DNA of 5,333 bases, from the NCBI GenBank assembly GCA_905215425.1, contig CAJMQD010000089.1, forward strand, positions 1-5,333. The letters run 5' to 3'. Positions 1 to 5,295 of this stretch are shown one piece after another. Position 1 is the stretch's first letter. Each line of letters opens with the position of its first letter. The notes under the pieces were generated by a model. It was not told the DNA's origin, made no database searches, and was given only the letters and a program-made list of their open reading frames with translations. The position numbers were made by a program, and so were the translations under genes. The stretch is from an uncultured bacterium. GTDB lineage: Bacteria; Bacillota; Clostridia; Oscillospirales; Oscillospiraceae.

Positions 1-1120
1 TCCCCTCCCCCTGATAGCCCACAAACACAATGGAGCACTCGGGGCGCCACAGGTTGTGCTTCAGATGGTGGCGGATCCGTCCGGCGTCACACATGCCGGA
101 GGCGGAGATGATGACCTTGGGGGTGCGGTCGGCGTTCAGGGCCTTGGACTCCTCGGAGGTCTGGCTGTAAGACAGGCCGGGGAAGGTAAACAGGTCGTCC
201 CCCCCCTGGAGCACCGCAATGGCCTCCTCATCCAGATACCCCCGCAGGTCTCCGGCAAAGATCTTCGTGGCCTCTACGGCCAGCGGGCTGTCCACATAGA
301 CGGTGAAATTGGGCTCCGACTGCACCAAATGGCGGTTTTTGATCTCCCGAATGAAGTACAGCAGCTCCTGGGTACGGCCCACGGCAAAGGAGGGAATGAT
401 CACATTGCCGCCCCGGGCAAAGGTCTCGTCGATCACCTGGGCCAGGGACTCCACATAGCTCTCCGGGATCTCATGATTCTTGTCCCCATAGGTGGACTCC
501 ATCACCACATAGTCGGCCTGGTCCACAAAGGAGGGGTTCCGGATGATGGGCTGATCCACATTGCCCAGGTCGCCGGAGAATACGATCTTCTTCGTCAAAT
601 CCCCTTCTGTGGCCCAGATCTCCACGCAGGCAGAGCCCAGCAGGTGGCCGGCATCCACAAAGCGGACCTTGACCCCCTGGCAAATGTCAAAAATCTGACC
701 GTACTCATAGGTGGTCACCAGCTGCATCGCCGCTTCGGCATCGGCCACCGTGTACAAGGGCTCTACGGGCGGCCGGCCGGCACGCTTGCCCTTCTGGTTC
801 TTCCACTGGGCATCCCCCTCCTGAATGAAGGCGGAGTCCCGCAGCATGATGGACATAAGCTGTCCCGTCAGGCGGGTGGTAAAGATCTGGCCGGAGAAGC
901 CGGACTTCACCAACAGAGGAATACGGCCCGTATGGTCAATATGGGCGTGGGTGACAATGACATAGTCGATCTGGCTGGGCTCGAAGCACAGGGCGTTATC
1001 GTCGTGCTCGTCCCGGCCCTGCTCCAGACCGCAGTCGATCAGAATCTTTTTGCCTCCCACTTCCAGACAGTGGCAGCTTCCGGTAACGGCATGGGCCGCA
1101 CCGAAGAACGACAGTTTCAT
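1..1120 (-). CDS. MBL-fold/beta-CASP metallo-hydrolase (RNA-processing exonuclease family), C-terminus cut by window edge
   Basis: This leftward gene shows its first 373 codons and continues past base 1. Reading the reverse strand from the ATG at 1120 gives MKLSFFGAAHAVTGSC, a typical start for COG1236-type proteins (CPSF-73/YSH1-like). Visible metal-site motifs are THAHIDH (H58, H60, D62, H63), DAGH (H159), FSGDLG (D184), and the beta-CASP acidic motif A in VVMESTYGD (E208). Motif B follows as SGMCDAGRIRHHL (H351/H352), and then the VGYQGEG stretch that leads into the last motif. All catalytic residues in view are intact. Family members are usually about 530 residues, so roughly 160 residues lie outside. 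The start is fixed by AAGGAGG (1128-1134) seven bases upstream. Proteins of this family act in the cytoplasm as zinc-dependent RNA (or DNA) nucleases, but the bacterial branch is poorly characterised and the substrate here is unknown. It is transcribed divergently from the CLC gene. Confidence 0.93.
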   Translation of the reverse strand, partial: MKLSFFGAAHAVTGSCHCLEVGGKKILIDCGLEQGRDEHDDNALCFEPSQIDYVIVTHAHIDHTGRIPLLVKSGFSGQIFTTRLTGQLMSIMLRDSAFIQEGDAQWKNQKGKRAGRPPVEPLYTVADAEAAMQLVTTYEYGQIFDICQGVKVRFVDAGHLLGSACVEIWATEGDLTKKIVFSGDLGNVDQPIIRNPSFVDQADYVVMESTYGDKNHEIPESYVESLAQVIDETFARGGNVIIPSFAVGRTQELLYFIREIKNRHLVQSEPNFTVYVDSPLAVEATKIFAGDLRGYLDEEAIAVLQGGDDLFTFPGLSYSQTSEESKALNADRTPKVIISASGMCDAGRIRHHLKHNLWRPECSIVFVGYQGEG

Positions 1121-1168
1121 AGTAGTGCCTCCTTCAACTGAAAACATAATGCGCCGGTTATATCCATC

Positions 1169-1221
1169 GGGCGTCTGCGCCGGCGTTTCGATCCGCGGCC
1201 GCTCCGCCGGTCCAGACGCTC
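1169..1221. other. Long GC-rich imperfect stem-loop in divergent intergenic region
   Basis: Arms 1169-1185 and 1205-1221 pair over 17 positions with one C-C mismatch (1178/1212) and two G-T wobbles, leaving a 19-base loop (1186-1204). The core is GCGTCTG against CAGACGC followed by GCCGGCG against CGCCGGT. No T tract follows directly on either strand, so it does not look like a standard terminator. If the leftward hydrolase is transcribed from the AT-rich zone near 1261-1330, this hairpin lies in its 5' leader, about 49 bases before the start codon. Pairing is read directly from the sequence; a regulatory role is inferred. Confidence 0.6.
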
Positions 1222-1275
1222 TTCCTTGTGTGCCCGCCCGTTTTTAGTGGAAAACAGTTAGGCATTCTGTCATAT

Positions 1276-1303
1276 TTGCCAAAGAGTCATCGATATTTAT
1301 CAT
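1276..1303 (+). promoter_or_regulatory. Possible upstream sigma-A-like promoter (TTGCCA-16-TATCAT)
   Basis: TTGCCA (1276-1281) and TATCAT (1298-1303) each match the consensus at five of six positions and are separated by 16 bases. They lie in the AT-rich part (about 1261-1330) of an otherwise GC-rich intergenic region. The site would give a leader of about 160 bases for the CLC gene. The better promoter for that gene is at 1403-1411, so this may be secondary or fortuitous. I could not pick out a convincing promoter for the leftward hydrolase, although the same AT-rich zone is the likely location. Confidence 0.3.
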
Positions 1304-1322
1304 TGCTGATGGTATATGATAA
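1297..1322. repeat. AT-rich inverted repeat TTATCAT-N12-ATGATAA, operator-like
   Basis: Seven-base perfect arms (1297-1303 and 1316-1322) lie 12 bases apart, about two helical turns centre to centre. The left arm overlaps the possible -10 hexamer at 1298-1303. A second, nested inverted repeat, ATATG-ATAA-CATAT, occupies 1314-1327. The placement between divergent genes and on a promoter element resembles a repressor site, but the composition is AT-rich and a chance origin cannot be excluded. Confidence 0.35.
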
Positions 1323-1402
1323 CATATTCATGTCCTGTGTGCAAGAGCCTATCAATATCGGCGCTGTTTTCGGAAAAAGCTGATGCAAAATCCTCCGCTG
1401 CG

Positions 1403-1411
1403 TGTTATAAT
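1403..1411 (+). promoter_or_regulatory. Extended -10 promoter (TGTTATAAT) for the CLC gene
   Basis: A perfect TATAAT (1406-1411) is preceded by TG in the extended -10 position (1403-1404). No good -35 hexamer is found at 16-18 bases, which is common for extended -10 promoters. Transcription would start near 1418 and give a leader of about 50 bases before the ATG at 1469. This also argues that the upstream in-frame codons from 1316 are not translated from this transcript. Confidence 0.65.
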
Positions 1412-1428
1412 GGAAAATTGCTAAAAAT

Positions 1429-1451
1429 GTCGGTTTTTCGTGCGGACCGAC
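1429..1451 (+). other. Leader hairpin just before the CLC ribosome binding site
   Basis: GTCGGT (1429-1434) pairs perfectly with ACCGAC (1446-1451) across an 11-base loop. It sits three bases ahead of the Shine-Dalgarno sequence and inside the short leader predicted from the -10 promoter at 1403-1411. It could modulate translation. It does not resemble a known riboswitch, and a six-pair stem can arise by chance. Confidence 0.35.
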
Positions 1452-1453
1452 CG

Positions 1454-1460
1454 AAGGGAG
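1454..1460 (+). promoter_or_regulatory. Ribosome binding site that sets the CLC start
   Basis: AAGGGAG lies eight bases before the ATG at 1469. The longer open frame starting at 1316 has no comparable site, runs through the -10 promoter, and adds 51 residues with no resemblance to CLC N-termini. The start at 1469 is therefore preferred. Confidence 0.8.
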
Positions 1461-1468
1461 ACAGGATC

Positions 1469-2725
1469 ATGCAGCTTTCACCGCGGGTGCGCGGCCACAT
1501 CTGGGACATAATATCTTTTTTGAAATGGGTACTATACGCCGGGAACATGGGGATCATCGCCGGACTGGTGGCCGTGGCCTTCCACCGGGGCATCGACATC
1601 GCCACAGAGCTCCGCGCTCTTTACCCCTGGATCATCTGGTTCCTGCCCCTGGGGGGCATGGCCATCGTCCTGCTGTACCGCATATGCGGGATGGAGAAGG
1701 ATCTGGGCACCAACCTGGTTCTGGTGGCTGTGCGCGACGCAGAACCCATGCGTCTGCGTACCGCCCCCCTGATTTTTATCTCCACGATCCTCACCCATCT
1801 GGTGGGCGGCTCCGCCGGACGGGAGGGCGCCGCCCTTCAGCTGGGCGGCTCTCTGTCCGCGTGGATCGGCCGGAAGATCCGGCTGGATGCCAAAGACAGC
1901 CGCCTGCTGGTGATGTGCGGCATGGCGGCCGCCTTCTCCGGTCTGTTCGGCACTCCGCTCACCGCCGCCGTGTTCGCCATGGAGGTGGTCAGCGTGGGCG
2001 TTATGTACTACGCCGCCATTGTGCCCTGTCTGGTGTCCTCCCTGGTGGCTCTGCTTGTGGCCCGTTCCTTTGGGATGCATCTGACGCAGGCCTATACCGT
2101 CACTCAGTTTATGGACCTCTCCCCTCTGTCCATGGTCCAGGTCACGGTTTTGGGCGTACTATGTGCCGTGCTGTCCATCTGGTTCTGTAAGCTGACCCAC
2201 GCCGCCCCCCATCTGTATCAGCGGCTGTTCCCCAATCCCGTCCCCCGTGCCGCCGTAGGCGGCGCTCTGGTGCTTCTGCTGACCCTTCTGGTGGGCGATC
2301 AGAGCTATAACGGCGCGGGCGATGTGCTCATCCGCTCCACTTTGGCCGGCGAGATCCGTCCGGAAGCCTTTCTTCTGAAGATGCTGTTCACCGCCCTGAC
2401 CCTGGGGGCCGGCTTCCGCGGGGGCGAGATCGTCCCGGTCCTGTGCGTAGGCTGCACCTTCGGCGCAGCTGTGGCTCCTCTGCTGTCCATCCCCGCCTCC
2501 TTTGCCGGGGCGCTGGGCATGGCGGCCACCTTCTGCGGCGCCACCAACTGTCCTATGACCGCCCTTCTGCTGTCTTACGAGCTGTTCGGCGGTCAGTCCC
2601 TGCCCCTGTATGGCCTGTGCATTGGGGTATCCTATATGCTGTCCGGCTACTACGGCTTGTACAGCGAACAGAAGATCGTCTACTCCAAGTTTAAAACGGA
2701 GTGGATCGACACCAAGGCAAAATAA
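1469..2725 (+). CDS. CLC-type anion/proton antiporter, likely of the fluoride-exporting CLC-F branch
   Basis: A 418-residue polytopic inner-membrane protein with the CLC fold. GGSAGREGAALQLGG (114-128) carries the gating glutamate E119. GFRGGEIVP (315-323) replaces the usual GGxFxP selectivity-filter motif and puts a glutamate at 320. DLGTNLVL (78-85) stands where GSGIP is normally found, so the anion-coordinating serine is Leu79. FAMEVV (169-174) has no acidic residue at the inner proton-transfer position (V173). GLYSEQKIVY (396-405) supplies the final-helix tyrosine Y398. From recalled knowledge of the family, the GGE signature and the absence of the inner glutamate fit CLC-F fluoride/proton antiporters, which expel fluoride. 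That branch usually has Met where this protein has Leu79, so substrate is inferred, not shown. An ordinary chloride transporter is the alternative. The start codon is discussed with its ribosome binding site. Confidence 0.9.
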   Translation: MQLSPRVRGHIWDIISFLKWVLYAGNMGIIAGLVAVAFHRGIDIATELRALYPWIIWFLPLGGMAIVLLYRICGMEKDLGTNLVLVAVRDAEPMRLRTAPLIFISTILTHLVGGSAGREGAALQLGGSLSAWIGRKIRLDAKDSRLLVMCGMAAAFSGLFGTPLTAAVFAMEVVSVGVMYYAAIVPCLVSSLVALLVARSFGMHLTQAYTVTQFMDLSPLSMVQVTVLGVLCAVLSIWFCKLTHAAPHLYQRLFPNPVPRAAVGGALVLLLTLLVGDQSYNGAGDVLIRSTLAGEIRPEAFLLKMLFTALTLGAGFRGGEIVPVLCVGCTFGAAVAPLLSIPASFAGALGMAATFCGATNCPMTALLLSYELFGGQSLPLYGLCIGVSYMLSGYYGLYSEQKIVYSKFKTEWIDTKAK

Positions 2726-2743
2726 CGTTCTTCTTCCTTCCAT

Positions 2744-2770
2744 GATCCCGGCCTGGGAAGTGCCGGGATC
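2744..2770. other. Perfect 9-bp stem-loop downstream of the CLC gene
   Basis: GATCCCGGC (2744-2752) pairs with GCCGGGATC (2762-2770) across a nine-base loop. No T tract follows immediately; the nearest short run is CTTTT at 2784-2788, 13 bases later. It may therefore act as a weak terminator, a 3'-end stabiliser or an intercistronic processing hairpin. No promoter is evident between it and the next gene, so some read-through from the CLC gene is possible. Confidence 0.55.
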
Positions 2771-2790
2771 CGGACAAATACCGCTTTTCT

Positions 2791-2797
2791 GAAAGGA
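2791..2797 (+). promoter_or_regulatory. Ribosome binding site choosing the second of two ATGs for the VOC gene
   Basis: GAAAGGA (2791-2797) overlaps the first ATG at 2797, so that codon cannot be served by it. The ATG at 2806 lies eight bases beyond and gives a protein starting MIAFNHFNFNV, which fits the VOC N-terminal strand. Confidence 0.7.
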
Positions 2798-2805
2798 TGT
2801 CTGCC

Positions 2806-3177
2806 ATGATCGCGTTTAACCACTTTAATTTCAACGTTCTGGACCTGGACCGCAGTCTCTCCTTCTACCGGGAGGCTTTGAACCTGACCGTAGACCGCGA
2901 AAAAGAGGCCGGGGACGGTTCCTTCAAGCTGGTCTATCTGAAGGACCGGGAAAACAGTCCCTTCCGGCTGGAGCTGACCTGGCTGCGGGACCGCACCCAG
3001 CCCTACGACTTGGGGGATGAGGAGTTCCACCTGGCCTTCCTCACCGACGAGTTTGACGCCCTGCACCAAAAGCACAGGGAAATGGGCTGTATCTGTTTTG
3101 AAAATCAGGCCATGGGCATCTACTTCATTCAAGACCCGGACGGCTACTGGATCGAGATCGTCCCGGTGCGCAGCTGA
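2806..3177 (+). CDS. VOC superfamily protein, glyoxalase I-like (possible lactoylglutathione lyase)
   Basis: A 123-residue cytoplasmic protein with the paired beta-alpha-beta-beta-beta modules of the vicinal oxygen chelate fold. The first module starts NHFNFNVLDLDRSLSFYREALNL (4-26), and the second ends FIQDPDGYWIEIVP (107-120), a hallmark of the glyoxalase I group. Four candidate metal ligands sit at the expected positions: H6, E56 (in FRLELT), H75 (in FHLAF) and E117 (in YWIEI). This is consistent with a metal-dependent glyoxalase I that isomerises the hemithioacetal formed from methylglyoxal and a thiol. Length matches the family. Because many Clostridia lack glutathione, the thiol cofactor is uncertain, and another VOC reaction is possible. 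The gene opens a tight cluster: its TGA (3175-3177) lies nine bases before the next ATG. No dedicated promoter was found. Confidence 0.88.
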   Translation: MIAFNHFNFNVLDLDRSLSFYREALNLTVDREKEAGDGSFKLVYLKDRENSPFRLELTWLRDRTQPYDLGDEEFHLAFLTDEFDALHQKHREMGCICFENQAMGIYFIQDPDGYWIEIVPVRS

Positions 3178-3186
3178 GGCCATCCC

Positions 3187-4224
3187 ATGGCTAAAAGTTC
3201 TAAAAACGCGGGCTGGCCGGGCTTTTTCCGCCTGTTTGCCGTCCTGTGCGCCATCATGGGTCTGCTGGCCCGGCAGGGCTCTGCCCTGTCCGCCTCCGTC
3301 GGCGACCAGCGGGTGTTCCGGGTCTATGTGCTGCTGACTCTGTGGGCGGTCCCCGCTCTGTTCATGGTGTGGGGGATGTCCGCCCTGGAGGACGGGAAAA
3401 GCGCCTCGGTCTCCGGAATGCTGCTGGGCTATGCTCTGCCCACGCTGGTCACCCTCATCGTCTGGGGAACGATCTACGCCGTAACTGCCCACCTGCTGGG
3501 GGGCGGCGGCTTCTCCCTGTCCCTGATCTGGCAGAAGCTGACGGCCACCGCCCGGAGCGGCTCCACAGGCTGCCTGTCCCTTTTGTATCCGCTGCTCGGT
3601 CTCTATCTGGTCCAGCCGGTACTGCGGCGATTCGCCTCTTCCGCCTCCCGGGGCGAGGTCCTTTGGTTCCTGGCCCTGTGCTTTGTTGTCTCCTCCCTGC
3701 TGCCCCGGTGGCTGGTCCTGCGTCCCAACGACGTGCTCCCCTTGTTCCTGAACCGGCTGAACGTACCCATGACGGCGGGCTTTGTAGGGTATTTTGTGGG
3801 CGGCTGGTATCTGTACCACTATGTGATCAGCCGGATCTCGGAGTACATCCTCTATATTCTGGGGATCGGCGGGCTCGCTTTGACCCTGATGGCGGACCGG
3901 TTTTCCGCCCTTTCTCTGGATACCTACTCCGCGCCCGGTGTGGTTTGCACCTCTGCCGCCCTGTGTACCCTGTTCCGCTACGTGCTGGGCATCAGCGAGG
4001 AGCGCTCCCGCCGCCGGGCCGTATTCAGTCTGGGGCAGTATGCCTTCGGCGCCTATCTGGTCCACCATCTGTGGGTACTGATCTTCCGGTGGTTCGGCGC
4101 CTCGGTGCTGGCCTTCCCCCCGGTTCTGTCCATTCCCTTCTTCGCGCTGCTCTATTTTGCCCTGTCCCTTCCCGTTGCTCTGCTGCTGGGGCTGATCCCC
4201 GGGGTCGGACGGTGGCTTACTTGA
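3187..4224 (+). CDS. Acyltransferase-3-like multi-pass membrane protein, divergent at the catalytic TM1 motif
   Basis: A 345-residue, very hydrophobic protein with about nine or ten predicted membrane spans. Several segments resemble the acyltransferase-3 family (OafA/WecH-like, which acylate cell-surface sugars): VPALFMVWGM (55-64), YPLLGLYLVQPVLRR (134-148), GYFVGGWYLYHY (201-212) and FGAYLVHHLWVLIF (287-300). The usual first-helix R-X10-H motif is incomplete: R15 is present, but position 26, where the essential histidine should fall, is leucine, and no histidine lies nearby. The usual SG of the second helix reads WG. The protein may be inactive as an acyltransferase, act differently, or be a distant relative. 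GAGG at 3176-3179, overlapping the preceding stop codon, serves as ribosome binding site, so translation is probably coupled to the VOC gene. Substrate unknown. Confidence 0.75.
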   Translation: MAKSSKNAGWPGFFRLFAVLCAIMGLLARQGSALSASVGDQRVFRVYVLLTLWAVPALFMVWGMSALEDGKSASVSGMLLGYALPTLVTLIVWGTIYAVTAHLLGGGGFSLSLIWQKLTATARSGSTGCLSLLYPLLGLYLVQPVLRRFASSASRGEVLWFLALCFVVSSLLPRWLVLRPNDVLPLFLNRLNVPMTAGFVGYFVGGWYLYHYVISRISEYILYILGIGGLALTLMADRFSALSLDTYSAPGVVCTSAALCTLFRYVLGISEERSRRRAVFSLGQYAFGAYLVHHLWVLIFRWFGASVLAFPPVLSIPFFALLYFALSLPVALLLGLIPGVGRWLT

Positions 4225-4239
4225 TTCGGAGGTTCTGTT

Positions 4240-5004
4240 ATGCGGTTGTTTGACACCCACGCCCACTATGACGCTGATGCTTTTGACACTGACCGGATGG
4301 AGCTCCTGGCCTCCATGCCCGCCCGGGGGGTGGAGCTGATCCTGAACCCCGGCTGTGACCTGATCTCCTCCCAAAAAGCGGTGGAGCTGGCCGACGCCTT
4401 CCCCTATGTTTACGCCGCCGTGGGGGTACACCCCTCCGACTGCGGCGGCTGGGAAGACTCCTGGCTGGACCGGCTGCGCCAACTGGCGGCCCACCCCAAG
4501 GTCAAGGCGATTGGAGAAATCGGGCTGGACTATTATTGGGATGAGAATCCCCCCCGTCCCCACCAGCAGCAGGTACTGCACAAGCAGCTGGAGCTGGCAG
4601 AGGAACTGGGTCTGCCCGTTATCATCCACGACCGGGAGGCCCATCAGGACTGCTTGAATGTTATCCGGGCCCATCCCAAGGTCACCGGAGTCTATCACTG
4701 CTATTCCGGCGGTCTTGAGGACGCAAAAGTGTTGGTAAAGCTGGGGTGGATGATCTCCTTCACCGGAGTGGTCACCTATAAAAACGCCCGGCGCTCCCAT
4801 GAGGCCATCCAATGGCTCCCCATGGATCGTATCATGATCGAGACCGACTCCCCCTACCTCACCCCTGTCCCCTTCCGGGGCAAGCGAAACGACTCCGGCT
4901 ACGTCCATCTGGTAGCAGAGACCATCGCCCAGCTCAAAGGGCTGGACCCGGAGGAGGTCGCCCGGATCACCTTGGAAAACGGGAAGCGGTTCTTCCGGCT
5001 GTAA
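4240..5004 (+). CDS. tatD: TatD family metal-dependent hydrolase (DNase)
   Basis: A 254-residue cytoplasmic TIM-barrel enzyme of the amidohydrolase superfamily, complete and of usual family length. Diagnostic motifs appear in order: FDTHAHYD (4-11; H7, H9), VGVHPSD (61-67), IGEIGLDYYWD (91-101; E93), PVIIHDREAH (126-135; H130), VYHCYSGG (151-158; H153) and the signature ETDSPYLTPVPFRGKRN (201-217; D203). All metal ligands are present. Family members are magnesium-dependent 3'-5' exonucleases linked to DNA repair and oxidative-damage tolerance, and some act on RNA or D-aminoacyl-tRNA-like substrates. The physiological role here is inferred from family membership; a YcfH/YabD-type paralogue name would also fit. 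GGAGG (4228-4232) lies seven bases before the ATG, and 15 bases separate it from the previous stop. An intrinsic terminator follows. Confidence 0.95.
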   Translation: MRLFDTHAHYDADAFDTDRMELLASMPARGVELILNPGCDLISSQKAVELADAFPYVYAAVGVHPSDCGGWEDSWLDRLRQLAAHPKVKAIGEIGLDYYWDENPPRPHQQQVLHKQLELAEELGLPVIIHDREAHQDCLNVIRAHPKVTGVYHCYSGGLEDAKVLVKLGWMISFTGVVTYKNARRSHEAIQWLPMDRIMIETDSPYLTPVPFRGKRNDSGYVHLVAETIAQLKGLDPEEVARITLENGKRFFRL

Positions 5005-5010
5005 AGAGAA

Positions 5011-5046
5011 GCTCCCCCCTTGGCTTCCGCCTGGCGGGGAGTTTTT
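5011..5046 (+). terminator. Rho-independent terminator of the VOC-acyltransferase-TatD cluster
   Basis: CTCCCC (5012-5017) pairs with GGGGAG (5036-5041). An inner stem forms from GGC and GCC around a TTCC loop, and five T residues (5042-5046) follow at once. It lies seven bases after the tatD stop codon. Confidence 0.85.
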
Positions 5047-5058
5047 CCGGTGCAGGGC

Positions 5059-5087
5059 TTGATTTTCGGTGATATATCTGGTATCCT
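5059..5087 (+). promoter_or_regulatory. Promoter-like sequence TTGATT-17-TATCCT with extended -10
   Basis: TTGATT (5059-5064) and TATCCT (5082-5087) are separated by exactly 17 bases, and TG occupies 5079-5080, one base ahead of the -10. The site lies just after the tatD terminator, in a noncoding region, and would start transcription near 5094. An inverted repeat TATCC-N10-GGATA (5082-5101) overlaps the -10 and could be an operator or part of the transcript's structure. Confidence 0.5.
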
Positions 5088-5093
5088 ATAGCC

Positions 5094-5190
5094 TACGGAT
5101 AGAAGCGTTTCAGTGGGAAAACCGGATCCAGCGCAGTCGAAAACAGTTCTTTTGTGGGGCAACCCGCCGGTTTGACTGCTTCCCGTTTTT
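5094..5190 (+). ncRNA. Candidate structured small RNA or attenuator ending in a T tract
   Basis: The segment downstream of the promoter-like site is dense in pairing. GCAGTCGAA (5133-5141) pairs with TTTGACTGC (5171-5179) over nine bases with one wobble. GTGGG (5154-5158) and CCCGC (5163-5167) form a hairpin capped by a GCAA tetraloop of the GNRA class. GGGAA (5115-5119) pairs with TTCCC (5180-5184), which is followed by GTTTTT (5185-5190). A competing helix, AAACCGG (5119-5125) with CCGGTTT (5167-5173), cannot coexist with the first. No open frame of note covers it. It matches no riboswitch or small-RNA family I know, and the ends are predicted only. Confidence 0.45.
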
Positions 5191-5295
5191 CACGCGCTTC
5201 CAAGCCTGAATTTTCACGTTTTTTGTGCTTTGCCTGTGCGGTCCTGTACCTGTTTCCCAATTGGACTCAGAGAACAAAGCCTTAAAATATCATAT
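5191..5295. other. Short noncoding spacer before the tRNA gene
   Basis: No gene is evident. TTTTCACG occurs twice (5187-5194 and 5211-5218). TTGGAC (5261-5266) and TAAAAT (5283-5288) are 16 bases apart and could be the tRNA promoter, but the predicted start near 5295 would leave almost no 5' leader and the -35 match is poor. The reverse strand is open for 39 codons from the right edge to a TGA, without a recognisable product. Confidence 0.35.

Noticed and set aside
56..1141. A 361-codon forward open frame over the left gene
   Set aside because: It is the antisense, codon-register shadow of the MBL/beta-CASP hydrolase, whose catalytic motifs and ribosome binding site are on the reverse strand.
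1378..1400. GCTGATG followed by TCCTCC, reminiscent of the 3' end of a fluoride riboswitch
   Set aside because: The spacing and flanks do not fit the motif, the required 5' element is missing, and it lies upstream of the likely transcription start.
1316..1468. N-terminal extension of the CLC gene by 51 codons
   Set aside because: It runs across a consensus -10 promoter, lacks a ribosome binding site, is of unrelated composition, and the ATG at 1469 has a well-spaced AAGGGAG.
1525..2190. Forward 221-codon frame and reverse 182-codon frame inside the CLC gene
   Set aside because: Both overlap the CLC coding sequence, have Arg/His/Gly-rich low-complexity translations and no supporting start signals.
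3246..4253. A 335-codon forward frame overlapping the acyltransferase-like gene
   Set aside because: Its translation is Arg/Pro/Gly-rich with no domain, whereas the other frame gives a coherent multi-pass membrane protein with family motifs and a coupled start.
2680..4908. A 742-codon open frame on the reverse strand spanning the VOC, acyltransferase and tatD genes
   Set aside because: All three genes lie in the same codon register and avoid TTA, CTA and TCA, so the antisense frame stays open by base composition. Its translation is rich in Gly, Gln, Pro and His with no domain, and the sense genes carry clear motifs.
4899..5162. A reverse 87-codon frame over the tatD end and terminator
   Set aside because: It crosses the intrinsic terminator and the tatD C-terminus, and has no recognisable product.
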